DNA from: Rebecca billardiae RCC1528
Lineage: Eukaryota; Haptophyta
Assembly: GCA_965240325.2 (NCBI GenBank)
Contig: OZ251238.1
Location: forward strand, 248,001-312,000
Direction: 5' to 3'
DNA: 64,000 bases
A program made the position numbers and the translations under genes. Within the stretch, counting starts at the first letter, position 1, and every line of letters starts with the position of its first letter. The notes beneath the pieces are model-generated. The model searched no databases. It saw only the letters and a list, made by a program, of their open reading frames with translations, and was not told where the DNA came from. Below, piece after piece: positions 11,801 through 21,875 of the stretch.

Positions 11801-12886
11801 TCCGTGGTGAACGTGCTGCTCGGCGGCATCGGCACCTCCACCACCTCCGGCGGCGAGGCGATGGTCTTTGAGGTGACGGGCGCCCGCGCGACACACGCGG
11901 CGCGCGGCGGGGCCGCGGCGCGCCGCGGCGCGGCGCGGGCCGCGCTGACGCGCTGCCGCGCTGACGCGCGCGCGGACGGCTGATCGCGCCCCGCCGCGGC
12001 ACTGCGCCGGCACCGCCGCGCGCGCCGCACGCAGGGCGAGCCCACCTTCACCGACATTGACGCGACGGCCGCGCAGATCGCGGGCGCCAAGGAGGTGACG
12101 CGCGCCGCCCGCCGCCCGCCCGCCACCCACCCACCCACCCGCACGGCGCGCGCGCCTCACGGCCGGCGCGCCCGCCGCGCGCGCGCCGCGTGCGCCGCAG
12201 GTGATCGTCGTGCCAGGCTACGGGCTGGCGGTGGCCAACGGGCAGCACGTGGTGGCGGAGCTGGCCACGCTGTGCAAGGAGATGGGCGTGCGCGTGCGCT
12301 TCGCCATCCACCCGGTCGCGGGGCGCATGCCGGGCCAGCTCAACGTGCTCCTCGCCGAGGCGGGCGTGCCGTACGACGACGTGTTCGAGATGGACGAGAT
12401 CAACGACGACTTTGAGAAGGCCGACCTCACCCTCGTCGTCGGCGCGAACGACACGGTCAACTCGGCGGCGGAGGAGGACCCGAACTCGCCGATCGCGGGC
12501 ATGCCCGTGCTCAAGGTCTGGAACTCGAAGGAGGTGCGGCGCAACGCGAGGCGCGCAACGCGAGGCGCGCGGCGCGCGGCGCGCAGCGCGCGCCTGCTGC
12601 GCCAGTGGCAGCGGCGGCGCGCGCGCTCGCACGTGCGAGGCGCGCGAGGCGCGCGCGCCCTCACGGCCGCGCCGCCCGCCCCTCCCGCTGCGTGCACACG
12701 CACGCACACACGCCCGCGCGCGCGTGCGTGCGTGTGCGTGCGCAGGTGGTGATCATGAAGCGCTCGATGGGCGCGGGGTACGCGGGCGTGGACAACCCCG
12801 TCTTCATCAAGGAGAACTCGTCCATGCTGCTGGGCGACGCCAAGAAGACGCTCGAGGCGCTCAAGGCCAAGCTCTCCGAGATGTGA
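8846..12886 (+). CDS. NNT: NAD(P) transhydrogenase, fused alpha-beta, mitochondrial type
   Basis: This proton-translocating enzyme of the inner mitochondrial membrane moves hydride between NADH and NADP+. Exons are 8846-11111, 11274-11422, 11681-11872, 12035-12094, 12201-12533 and 12746-12886, giving 1,046 residues, close to the usual ~1,050-1,090. The N-terminus ([20 protein letters not shown]) is a typical mitochondrial presequence. Then come domain I with NAD-binding and [11 protein letters not shown] motifs (from about residue 30), a Pro-rich linker near 400, the multi-helix membrane domain II, and domain III ([34 protein letters not shown]) that binds NADP(H). All five introns lie in the C-terminal 290 codons; the first splits a Gly codon (G^GC), the others are phase 0. 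Splice junctions restore the family sequence exactly, for example SMG^VLAMNP and NSYS^GWALC. The start is the first Met of a targeting-like N-terminus. Confidence 0.96.
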
Positions 12887-13507
12887 GCTCGAGCCTTCAG
12901 CCCGTCCTCCGCGCGTCAGCGTGGACGGCGGCCTCCACAGGCGGACCAAGGGGCGTGCCGGTCGGTCCAAACGCAGCCGCAGCAGCGGCGGCGGCGGCGG
13001 CGTGGACTCCAGCGCCGATCTGCTCCTCCATCCTCTCCCTACGCCGCACGCGCGGCCGAGTGCGCCGCAGCCGACGCGCGCACGCGTGCCACTGCCAGCC
13101 AGCCACGGCCGGCAGGCCGTCGCTGCCCTCCTCGCCCTCACGTCGCGGCCCCGGGCGGGTGGCGCTTGAGTTGCCAAGGCGACAGCGCGACAGTGGCCAG
13201 CCGCGGCACATCCGGGCGGCGGCACTCTCCGGACTCCCGCGTGCCCGTGCCCCGTGGCGACAAGTGGCCGCATCAGCAGCAGTGCGTGGCGTCGTGCAAA
13301 TATGAAATCAGATATGATATTGAGTAATATAAATGAGTACCGCCCCCATACGCGACTCTTCGTCTTCGGCTCACCACGACGATTCCCCCACGGGGACGGC
13401 GGTCATTTTCGTGAGAATCTCAAACGACTGTCCGTACCCGCATTTAAAAGGCACCAGCCTGAACCCTAAACAACCCGATTGTTAAAGAGGCGGCTCCTTT
13501 GGTAGGA
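12887..13507. other. transhydrogenase 3' flank, no gene recognised
   Basis: Contains a short GCA/GCG trinucleotide run at about 12976-13003. Composition turns AT-richer from about 13285 to the edge of the TIR element. No coding frame stands out. Confidence 0.4.
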
Positions 13508-14130
13508 TATTGATGGTGCAAGAAAACCTAGAGCCCCGACCGTTACACGGGTATATTAGGTCTCAGCGGTATGATGGCCATCCGGCGAATAAGTCATTCT
13601 GGGTCTCCCTGACACCATGATACAGGCCCAACACCCCCGGGGACCTGAGCATCACCCTGGGACCTAATATTGCAGTCTGAAGTTGGGTGGGTCACTCTCG
13701 ACGACGGCACGCGGACGGTCGTGATGCACGCGGGACAGCACATCAGGGGCATTCGGTGCACTAGCGAGGGTGGCATACGATGTCATCCCGACGTATGCAT
13801 CCGTAGTATACTTGCCCGGCCCCAGGCGCCCTGTCATCCGGCACAATGTCACGTGCGTGGGCTTCACGCGGTCGTGATCGCGGGGTTCAACATGCTGTTC
13901 CGAACGAGCGCACGCACGCGCGCCGGCGCGAGGCGAGCGAGAGGAATGCACCCCTCGCGTGCTCGCGCGGGCAAACGCACTTCACGAGCATCCCACAGGC
14001 GCCAAGAACTTCCTCCGATGGCGATGCGCAAGCCGCTAGCCCCCACAAGCGCGGGGCGAACCACGCCGCAGGGCGGTGTCGCCGCTTCCCGCGCTGGGCC
14101 GGGGCTCTAGGTTTTCTTGCACCATCAATA
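13508..14130. mobile_element. 623-bp element with perfect 31-bp terminal inverted repeats
   Basis: Bases 13508-13538 (tattgatggtgcaagaaaac...) are the exact reverse complement of 14100-14130. The outermost dinucleotide on each side is TA, so the structure can be read as 29-bp TIRs flanked by a TA target duplication, as in Tc1/mariner-like MITEs. The interior (about 560 bp) has no recognisable transposase. The 5' third has lower GC than surrounding DNA. The class assignment is inferred from TIR length and TA only. Confidence 0.65.
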
Positions 14131-14430
14131 CAACTCCAGCGGCTTGAACAAGCCGCCTTTCAATCTGCCTGCCCAGTTCTCGATCGGCCGCGCCCCGGGG
14201 GCCCCCGGCCCGGGCGGCGGAAGGAGGCTCGGGGAGGGAGGGGAGGATCAGGGCGGGAGCTGCCTCAACGTCAGGCGGCGGTTGGAGAGAAGGCGGCGGG
14301 GCGAGCGGCGCGGCGCAGGGCAGGCGCACACACCGCCCACACCGCCCGCATGGCGGGCGCGCGCGGGGCCGGTGGCACGGCTGCAGCGCGCGCGCACCGC
14401 AGGCCTTGATGTGCCCGAGCACACACACAC

Positions 14431-14612
14431 TCGACGTCGCGCACGGTGCTGCAGCCGACCGACACCCAGCTCTGCGGATGTCTGACCCACGGCATCACGT
14501 ACTGCACGAACACGTCGCGGCCCGTTAGCAACGCCTCGCGGAAGCCATCGTACCGTGTGCCCTGCGACTTGTAGAACTGGACGTTGTGCGGCAGGCCGAT
14601 CGTCGCCATCAC
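14431..14612 (-). pseudogene. orphan exon of an unrecognised gene
   Basis: On the minus strand a 182-bp segment has all the marks of an internal exon here: acceptor gcgcgcag just upstream (14613-14620), strong third-position GC, a non-repetitive peptide (starting VMATIGLPHNVQFYKSQGTR and containing VQYVMPWVRHPQSW), and a donor-like gtgtgtgtg at 14430. I could not find partner exons in matching phase on either side. The TIR element lies 300 bp downstream in the direction of transcription. It is either part of a gene whose other exons I cannot see, or a relic. Function unknown. Confidence 0.4.
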
Positions 14613-14887
14613 CTGCGCGCGTGCTGGGCCGGACGGCGCGACAGCGCGGGCGGTGGCGCGCGCGGGGGCGAGGCCAAGTCAGCAGGCATAAATATACAAC
14701 TCCGGGCGCGGCGCGCGAGCCCCGCTGCCCCGAGCAAGGCGCGGGGGCGCAGCGCGCGCCGCGCGCGGCACGCCCACGCAGCATCGGCGTGACACGCTTG
14801 GCGTGCGTCGAATCCAAGCGTTGCTGCGGGCTGCCGCGCTCGCAGTTTAATCAGTACATCACCACGTTGCCATCGTTGCCATCTAGC

Positions 14888-15213
14888 ACAGCGCGAAGCT
14901 GCACCGCCCGCCGGCGGAGGCTGTGCCCACCCTCGTCGCGCGGTACAGCAAGATCCTGTGGTCCGTCCAACCCCAGTGACCCGTCCCCCACATCCGCGAG
15001 CAGCAGCACGCGGCGATCTTCGGGAGGCTGCTCACGCGCGTCGCAGCGCACTACCGAGCCGTGGACGCGACCAAGCGGACCGATATCCAGGTCGAGGCCA
15101 GCGCGCTCGACGTCACTGCCATCGGCCTCGTTGCTGAGGACCGCCAGTGTGTTGGCTGCGCGAGCTCGAGCTCCTATCTCATGTGCCGCTTGCCGCTCTG
15201 CGGCGCCGGCTGA
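14888..15213 (+). pseudogene. coding-like relic with one internal stop
   Basis: One plus-strand frame has the third-position GC bias of real genes. It reads KLHRPPAEAVPTLVARYSKI..., meets TGA at 14977-14979, and continues through IREQQHAAIFGRLLTRVAAH and a Cys/Ser-rich end to TGA at 15211-15213. The stop could lie in a very short unrecognised intron, but a nonsense mutation is simpler. No family recognised. It is close to, and on the same strand as, the relic at 15836-16212, and both could be remains of one gene. Confidence 0.35.
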
Positions 15214-15835
15214 GACTTCTTCGCGATCGCGTCTCTCACGGCGATCAAGCAAGGGCACGTGCTCGGCAGCTGGCGAGAGCAACACAGCGTCCGCGAGGTC
15301 AGCTGGGTTCTAGCTGCCAACGGCTTGCGCCCGCGCAACACCTGACCGCAACGAGCGTCTGCCGGCACGCCGGTGTGGACGCTCGACTTCCAGCACCATT
15401 TCAGATGCCATCAAGTCTAGGGAGCAGGCCGTGTGTAGCGAGTGCTAGAATAAGGCAGACCGCTAGCTGCACTGCGCCCAGCCGCGAGCGCAGTGGTGCC
15501 CGTACGCGGCGCTGCGGCACGCACGCGGTGTGCGCGAGCGCTGCGCGGGCCACCGGCGTGGCCCCGCTGCCCGGGCCGTCCACTCGGCCGCGTGGCGCGC
15601 CGCACCCGGCCGTCGCATGGACCCGGCGAGTGCCAGAGCCGGCGAGCAGTCGTCTACGCTACATCACGGGCCAAGCAGTGGGTAGTCGCGAGCACGATGG
15701 ACCAAGACGATCTTGCGATGTGGGCGCAGCGACGGCAACCTCACTTGGCACGCATCGGCGGCCTGAGCCGCCGGAGTGAACAAAGTCACAGACAAGGGGA
15801 TGCGTGCGCGGATGCGTGCGTTGGGCTCGGTGCAT

Positions 15836-16212
15836 TCGCGCGTACATTCTGACACCCACGCCAGCTTCCTCTTCTCCTCCGGCGCACACTGCTTGGGCAG
15901 CGCGGGCGCCGTGTGGCGCGAGCACCACGAGCTCACAGTCTGGCTGACTCGCGCGGCGTCGTGCCGTCTGCACGCACATGTGGCGCACACTACCTCGGGC
16001 GGTTCGAGCAATCCATGCGCGCACGCGAATACGCCATGGACGCCGCGTCTCTCCCCCGCCCGTTCGGCCCCCGCGCGGCCCTGACTCGACTCGCACCCGT
16101 CCGCCGAGACCCAGCCCACTGCCCGCCGACTACCGAGGCTTTGGCAGCGGCTCTCGCGCCGGGGCGCCCTTTGCCGGGACGCTCCTTGTGGAACGCGAAG
16201 GTCGAGGGGTAG
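15836..16212 (+). pseudogene. frameshifted coding-like relic
   Basis: Two overlapping plus-strand frames share high third-position GC and natural-looking composition. The first runs from about 15836 (DTHASFLFSSGAHCLGSAGA, then REHHELTVWLTRAASCRLHA); near 15985 the coding signal moves to another frame (AHYLGRFEQSMRAREYAMDA) and continues to TAG at 16210-16212. This pattern suggests a single-base indel in a formerly continuous gene, or a missed intron. Product unknown. Confidence 0.35.
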
Positions 16213-16434
16213 GTGAATAGGGCGGGCGGAGGTGATTCGAGGAATTGAAGGAACGACTTCATCAAGTGCCACTAATGATTTGCACCCGCGCGAAATACGT
16301 ACTTACATTACTCCGACGGTACCGCGAGTAGCTTTGTGAAATAGAGATCGGGACGGAAACCGCCGATTCGAACTTCTCCAAAATGTCCGCCCCTCCCACC
16401 CGGGAATCGTCGTGGTGCTCCGTCTCTCTCTCTG

Positions 16435-16437
<3 letters not shown>

Positions 16438-16500
<63 letters not shown>
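16438..16500. repeat. (AT)n microsatellite
   Basis: About 31 AT units, preceded by a short CT run. It lies just upstream of an AG run and a dispersed repeat. Confidence 0.95.
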
Positions 16501-16502
<2 letters not shown>

Positions 16503-16561
16503 TACGCGGTTAATAACGACGGTACGTGTAGTCGTAGCGTATACTGTATAGCAGCAGCCTC

Positions 16562-16563
<2 letters not shown>

Positions 16564-16633
<70 letters not shown>
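16564..16633. repeat. (AG)n microsatellite
   Basis: About 35 AG units. It sits at the edge of the dispersed repeat 16640-17080. The inverted relative at 59240-59890 carries a CT tract at the equivalent edge, so the simple repeat appears to belong to the repeat family. Confidence 0.95.
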
Positions 16634-16635
<2 letters not shown>

Positions 16636-16639
16636 ATGC

Positions 16640-17080
16640 AGCTACGGTACCGCCAGGTATATATGCATGAGTCTAGCTACTGAAGTGACGATCGGATATG
16701 CGCCTATTCTAGCGCGCAGTAATCTAGTACGACTACTACAGGCAAGCGCGGGCAATAATAACGGGAGCTGTCACGTTAGGAAACTGGGGCTTGCTATCTG
16801 GCATCTGCGGATATGGCCTAGCCAACTGAGACTAGCGATTGGCTGGTTCGCTATACGCATACAGTCACACTAAGAAACCGGGACTACGTCGTCGCGGCTG
16901 ACGAGTGCCCGGAGTGCGGTCCGCCGAGGCGCCAGTCCCAGTCGGCCCGTGGGACGCGGCGCGCGGCCCGTCTACGAGTATACAGGCCAAGTCCCGACTT
17001 GTCCTGATGACTGACTCCTGGCCTCTGCTGCACCGCAGCATCCATGCAACAGATTTGCTTGCTCCAAAATGGCCCAAAAC
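16640..17080 (+). repeat. dispersed repeat, inverted relative at 59240-59720
   Basis: Shared segments include gcgattggctggttcgct, gggagctgtcacgttagg, gactcctggcc and tccatgcaac, in the same order but reverse-complemented at 59.2-59.7 kb. Similarity is clear but imperfect. A short core (ttattgcccgcgattgcctg) from this family also occurs near 19013 and, in part, near 57275. No coding frame is shared. Confidence 0.7.
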
Positions 17081-17590
17081 TTTCTTCGGCCTCGCCGGCC
17101 GGGCCTATAGACTCAACCGGCGGGCGGGGCGGCTCTACTCTGCCCGGCCCCCTGCGCCCCCCGCGCGCCTGCGCCGGCGGGCGGGCCACCTAGCTCAAAC
17201 GGAAACTGACGAGACTCATCTAGGGGGGCCAAACCGCTCATTAAAAAAAGAAAATCAAAGCCGCGGCGCATTTTCGCTCCTCCCTCGGCCTTTTAGGGTG
17301 GCGCGGAGCCTTTTTCTCGGACCCCGCTCGAAAATCGAGCTCCGACGCGTTCGGGCGCTCAGAGCTCGGTTCCGCTCGAGCACGAGCGGCCGGAGGCAGT
17401 GGACCGCCGCGCGCTCGCGTCCCATGAGACGCCGATATGGTCTCGGGAGCGCGCGCGCGTGACGCTGGTGGGCGCTTCTGACCCTTGTCTTTGCGCCACC
17501 AGCGGCTCACCACCCGGTTCTTGGCCACCTCGCGCCGTGCGCGGCGCGCGTCGGCCGGCTTGAATTGGTGCGCTGCGTACGCCCGTCACG
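17081..17590 (-). other. GC-rich stretch with a short coding-like minus-strand segment
   Basis: On the minus strand, about 17470-17585 reads RAYAAHQFKPADARRARREV followed by AKNRVVSRWWRKDKGQK with high third-position GC. It lies just past the stop of the weak gene at 17591-18478 but in another frame, so it may be its former C-terminus after a frameshift. The rest shows nothing recognisable. Confidence 0.3.
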
Positions 17591-18478
17591 CTACCGCTCC
17601 TTGTGGCTCAAGATCAACTCGCCCCGGGGAGATCGATGCTCGCCCCGAGTGTTCATGTGTATCCGTGGATGCCCAGCTCGCCTAACCTGCCCTGCTGCGC
17701 CGGAATCGCCGTCAGCAGACCTGCGCGAGCTCGCGCGCAACACCTCCGCGGAGCCCGCAACTGTCATGTTCCGCTCGTAGGGCCCGTGTTTGCACCTGCC
17801 GTGGCACTGGCGATGGTCAGCACGTTGGGTATGGGTCATGCGTGCCCCCAGATGGCGTCGGGGCGCCTCCCATTCGCCTCTCAGGACGTTGCGGACGTGC
17901 TCGCAGGCAGCGGTTGGCTCATTCGACAGGCCTCCGACGTGCACTCGACCGTGCCTACAAGCGCGCCCCTGTGACGCGCATGCCTGCAGAAGCAGACGCA
18001 GATGGGCCTCCATGCACGTGGTGCGCCCAAGACCGGCGGGAGCGTCAGAGATCGTCTCAATCTTGACACCTTGCACACGCCGGCGCTTGCCATTGGGCTC
18101 CGCGCAGCCAGCCAGGAGCGCCGAACAGCGCCGGATCAGCCTCTGTAGGCCGAATATCCGCCCCAACGCCCAGAAATAGCGCGGAACAGGGTAGGGCGTA
18201 CATATATGGACCGATCCCATCCGGCCTGGTTTGGTGCAGAGACGCCAGCCACCACCTGGAGCAGGCGTTTGCTGCCGAATCGCATGCTCGGCACTGTGCC
18301 GCACTGCGATGACGACAGATTTGACCTGCCTCGTAGGTCTCGGCCATGGAGCGGTGACGGTTGGCTCGAGTGACTTTAAACCTTGATTATGACCGAGAGT
18401 ACTCCCGGGCTGAGGACATGGGGCCGGTGCTTTGGGTCTACTATGTCTGCAATACGCCGTACGCGTGGCCGTATACAC
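17591..18478 (-). CDS. weak hypothetical protein, possibly broken
   Basis: The minus-strand frame is open for 295 codons. From about residue 95 the composition is balanced and third positions are mostly G/C (for example PRYFWALGRIFGLQRLIRRC and EHVRNVLRGEWEAPRRHLGA). The frame ends at TAG 17591-17593, while coding-like sequence continues immediately downstream in another frame, so a frameshift is likely. Cys and His are frequent (CHGRCKHG), which could mean a metal-binding region, but no canonical finger is visible. No known family. A start at the internal Met near 18256 (MGSVHICTPYPV) is as plausible as the first one. Confidence 0.35.
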   Translation of the reverse strand: MYTATRTAYCRHSRPKAPAPCPQPGSTLGHNQGLKSLEPTVTAPWPRPTRQVKSVVIAVRHSAEHAIRQQTPAPGGGWRLCTKPGRMGSVHICTPYPVPRYFWALGRIFGLQRLIRRCSALLAGCAEPNGKRRRVQGVKIETISDAPAGLGRTTCMEAHLRLLLQACASQGRACRHGRVHVGGLSNEPTAACEHVRNVLRGEWEAPRRHLGARMTHTQRADHRQCHGRCKHGPYERNMTVAGSAEVLRASSRRSADGDSGAAGQVRRAGHPRIHMNTRGEHRSPRGELILSHKER

Positions 18479-19294
18479 AGTCTGAAAACGTATCTCGCGG
18501 CTCGAGATCAGACGAGACTGTATTCATCAGCATGGCGTCTATATACACGGTGGGTATGTAACGACCAGTGGCTTCCGGGAAACTACGTGTTTGACAGCCT
18601 GCCAGTACACAGCTTATATCGCATGTTGGGACCTGCTGCTGCTGGGGACTCAGAACGATCTCGCCGAGATGCTCTATCAAAGTGAAGTCGACATGGTCTA
18701 TATGTCACATATAAGACAGCCGTTACATGCCGTTTCCAATAAGTTCAGGCTCATTCTAATAAGTAAATATGCTAGCCGTTACGCCCTATATTCAGGGTAT
18801 GTGCACCTGCTTTTTTTACTTGGCTGGCCCAGACCCCTCCAGAGGGCATATGATCCAGCCCCAATTCAGCGCTAAACACTCGCTAGGACCAGCGCTCGTA
18901 GCCGTCAGTCACGTCACAGTAGTGCCACTTTGGCCCCCCTAACTCATCTCCGTAGGCGGCTCGGGCTACCGAACGGCTAAGAAACCGAGACTATAGCCGT
19001 GAGATCTCCGACTTCTTATTGCCCGCGATTGCCTGTATACTATTGATGTACTAGGTCCTACCTGACGCGCAGTGGCGTACTGCTCGCGGTAGCTAGTCGA
19101 GTACGGAGTACCGTTTTGACCGTCGTCGAGCCTCGAGGCATCGATCTGCACTCGTCGATGCCGCCGACATGGTAGCGCGTCGTCGTCGTCGTCGTCTGAG
19201 AGTGAGTCGATGATCGTCCTGGTAATAACTGATGCCAATAACGACTACAGCCGTGCGCGTGGCTGGCACCAGCGCCGAGCGTGGCGCACCGCGC
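18479..19294. other. AT-richer gene-free stretch, 3' flank of the MFS gene
   Basis: Includes a copy of the ttattgcccgcgattgcctg core at about 19013-19036, linking it to the repeats at 16.7 and 59.6 kb, and a CGT trinucleotide run at 19178-19194. No coding frame stands out. Confidence 0.45.
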
Positions 19295-20821
19295 TCACAT
19301 GAGCGTGATGCCGCGCGTCTCGTACGGCGCGGAGAGGACGAACGCGGCGCCGCTGAGCGAGACGAGCGCGTACGTCGCGAGCGCGCCCTTCATCGAGAGC
19401 TGGCTGAGCAGCTGCGCGACGAACGGCGTGGTGAGCCCGCCGATGCGCGACCACGCCGTCGCCCAGCCGACGCCGAGCGCGCGCAGCTGCGTGCTGTACA
19501 CCTCGGCGACGAAGACGAAGATCGACTGGAAGAGGCCGGTGACGAACGCGCGCATCATGAAGAGCGCGGCCGCCTGCACGTTCGCCGTCGTGCACGGCAC
19601 CAGCATGCCGAGCGCGAGCGCCATCAGCGCGGCGAGGCTCGCAATCATCGGCTTGCGCCCGACCACGTCGATCAGCCCGAGGCACGCGAGCACACCCGGC
19701 AGCTCGCCCGCCGTGGCGATGAGGTTGTGCACGTAGTCGTCCGCGGTGAGCGCGCGGCACGTGCTGTGCAGCTCGGCGCCCACGGCCTCGCCCCCGCCGC
19801 CCGCGCCGTGGTAGCCGCACGGATCCGAGGCGAGCAGCTCGGTGGTGAGCAGCACCGCGCCGTAGTAGCCAAAGCCAGCGCTGAACATCACGCCCCAGCA
19901 GGCGACGGTCGAGCGGCGCAGCGTGGGCGTGCCGAAGATGGCGCGCACGTCGCCCGCCGAGTGCGGCGTGCTGCTCTCGCGCACGAGCGCCGTCTCGGGC
20001 GGCACGAGGATGCCCTCGGGCAGCCCCTGCCCCGACGCGTCGAGGATGCGCGCGAGCACGCTCACCGCCTTGGACGGCTGGTCGGTCGCGAGGTAGAAGC
20101 GCGGAGACTCGGGGATGAACGGGACGAGGCCGATGAGGAGGAGCGCGGGCGTCGCGGTGAGCCCGACGAGCCACCGCCAGCCCAGCGTGGGCATGACCAG
20201 GCTCGCCGCCAGCGCCTGCGACACCGAGCCGAGCGTCCACCAGAGGCAGAGCGACATGATCAGCTGCCCGCGCGCGCCCTTTGGCATCACCTCGCACAGC
20301 AGCGAGAGCGCGACGGGGTAGCCGATCACGCCGATGCCGACGACGAGCCGCAGGAAGAGGAGCACGCGGAACGACGGCGCGAACGCGCACGCCACCCCCG
20401 CGACGAAGACGATGGAGCTCGAGAGCAGCAGAGACGCCTTGCGGCCGTGCACGTCTGCGATCGCGCCCCACAGCACCGCGCCGATCATCATGCCGATGAA
20501 GACGACCATGGTGAGCGACGCGGCCTGCGCGTCGGTGATGTGCCAGTCGCACCGCAGCGCGGGGCCGATGAACGCGAGGAGCAGGATCTCCATCCCATCC
20601 ATCGTCCATGCGATGCCGCACGTGACGTACATGAGCAGCCGCACGCGGTTCGAGAGCGGCAGCTCCTCGAGCGCGTCGTCGACGGTGTACGTCTGCTGCT
20701 TGACGAGGCCCGGCACGTCGGCTGCGTCGGAGAGCGCCTCGTCTGCGTCCTCGAACCGCTCCTCCACCACCAGCTGCACGTGCGGCGCCTCCGACGGGCG
20801 GGGGTCCTCCGTGCTCACCAT
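19295..20821 (-). CDS. MFS transporter, SVOP/SV2-like
   Basis: A 508-residue single-exon member of the major facilitator superfamily, in the size range of the sugar/organic-ion transporter branch. The N-terminal ~55 residues are cytosolic and acidic. TM1 (AWTMDGMEILLLAFIGPAL) resembles SVOP and related organic ion transporters. The signature loop WGAIADVHGRK is at residues 118-128, the TM4-5 region FRVLLFLRLVVGIGVIGYPV at 151-170, and FIPESPRF follows TM6. The second half repeats the pattern (GLIDVVGRKP). About 12 hydrophobic segments are visible. A loop of ~40 residues with several Cys lies between TM7 and TM8, as in SV2-like proteins. The substrate cannot be told from sequence. The start is the first Met; the acidic N-terminus is acceptable for this family. 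Confidence 0.9.
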   Translation of the reverse strand: MVSTEDPRPSEAPHVQLVVEERFEDADEALSDAADVPGLVKQQTYTVDDALEELPLSNRVRLLMYVTCGIAWTMDGMEILLLAFIGPALRCDWHITDAQAASLTMVVFIGMMIGAVLWGAIADVHGRKASLLLSSSIVFVAGVACAFAPSFRVLLFLRLVVGIGVIGYPVALSLLCEVMPKGARGQLIMSLCLWWTLGSVSQALAASLVMPTLGWRWLVGLTATPALLLIGLVPFIPESPRFYLATDQPSKAVSVLARILDASGQGLPEGILVPPETALVRESSTPHSAGDVRAIFGTPTLRRSTVACWGVMFSAGFGYYGAVLLTTELLASDPCGYHGAGGGGEAVGAELHSTCRALTADDYVHNLIATAGELPGVLACLGLIDVVGRKPMIASLAALMALALGMLVPCTTANVQAAALFMMRAFVTGLFQSIFVFVAEVYSTQLRALGVGWATAWSRIGGLTTPFVAQLLSQLSMKGALATYALVSLSGAAFVLSAPYETRGITLM

Positions 20822-21435
20822 GGGTGCACGCGCGAAATCACGACGGGCGTATCCTCAGCGCCCAGCGGTTCCTCAGGCGGTTGCTCAGGCGAGAAGATCA
20901 GAAGAAGCGCCTGGCGAGGAGCGGGGATTCCCGTCTCTTGTATTAATCATCAGTATCGTCCGCCATACTTGTATTAATTACAGTTTATTTGTTTTAACGT
21001 GCGTAAGGCTCACGGTGGCAGGTTGCCGCGCCATCCTTCATCGCACGCTCTCCGAAGAGAGATAGGCCGACCTCCGCTTCCGCCGCTGCCACAGTGCTGC
21101 TCACGGCTCACCAGCCTGGGAGGCCGCTCGCCAGCCGGGGATCGGTGTCACGCCCCGTTGGGGGACGCAAAGGCTCCGGCGGGAAGCCGAGACGCACGAC
21201 TCCGAGGGTCACGCTGCACTCAGCGAGGAGTGCTGAGTGCAGCGATCTAGCTCCGGTGTCGCTGCTCGCAGCCGTTGAGAAGGAGTTGCGTCCCCCAACA
21301 AGGCACCATGGGTCGCCCCAGAACTCTCCGCGCGCTCGCGCCTGCGCGGCGAGCGCTTGATGCAGGCTTGTTCTCATCAATTTGGCCAAGACTGCAGCCC
21401 GCCAGATGCGCGATGACGCGTGCATACGCCTCTCG
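20822..21435. other. intergenic, upstream of the MFS gene
   Basis: Probably includes the MFS promoter. An AT-rich patch with ttgtattaat repeated lies at 20938-20992. A small inverted duplication is present around 21205-21245 (gcactcagcgaggagtgctgagtgc). No gene recognised. Confidence 0.4.
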
Positions 21436-21875
21436 GCGTGGCATGGGTGCGTGCGGCACGCATCGTGTCGTAGTCTACGCCGAGGAGGCTTGACCATCCG
21501 GCCAGCCGACCTGCCGCGATCACGTTCAAATGCAGGCGGCAGGCTGCATGCGGGCGCACGCACCGGAAGCATCTCAAGCCCGACAAGGTAGTGGCGGCGG
21601 AGCGTGTAGAGCGGGGTTCGACGGCAGACTGTTTTTCTATCAACCGGCCTTGGTCGTCACATGGCACGGGCTAGACGCAGCCAACACAGAGTGCTTGCAG
21701 CTTGCAGCGGGCCCGCCGCTGCCGACTTCACGCCGCGGCTCGTCGCGCACGTGCGCCGCGAGTAACCCCTGTGTCAAGGCGAGGCACCTCGGCAAGTCGA
21801 AGCAGCATGTCTTGGCAACGTCTTTCGCCACAGCTCAGCGTCTTAGTACGAGGATGTGCCAACGACGTGCCGCGG
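21436..21875 (+). repeat. dispersed repeat, direct copy at 35607-36022
   Basis: Shared landmarks in the same order and orientation are cacgcatcgtgtcgta, ccgcgatcacgttcaaatgc, ggaagcatctcaagc, aaggtagtggcggcggagcg, cgccgcgagtaacccctgtg and ccaacgacgtgcc. The copies have diverged by many substitutions and indels. A minus-strand peptide (ACRLHLNVIAAG) is conserved between copies, but neither copy has a convincing gene. Confidence 0.75.

Noticed and set aside
8726-12160. 1,144-codon minus-strand frame opposite the transhydrogenase
   Set aside because: It is an antisense shadow created by GC-rich codons; composition is Arg/Ala/Gly/His-rich and it crosses the introns of the true gene without splice logic.
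19232-20977. 581-codon plus-strand frame opposite the MFS gene, with a second minus-strand frame
   Set aside because: Arg/Glu/Ala-rich shadow of the transporter; the MFS motifs identify the real frame.
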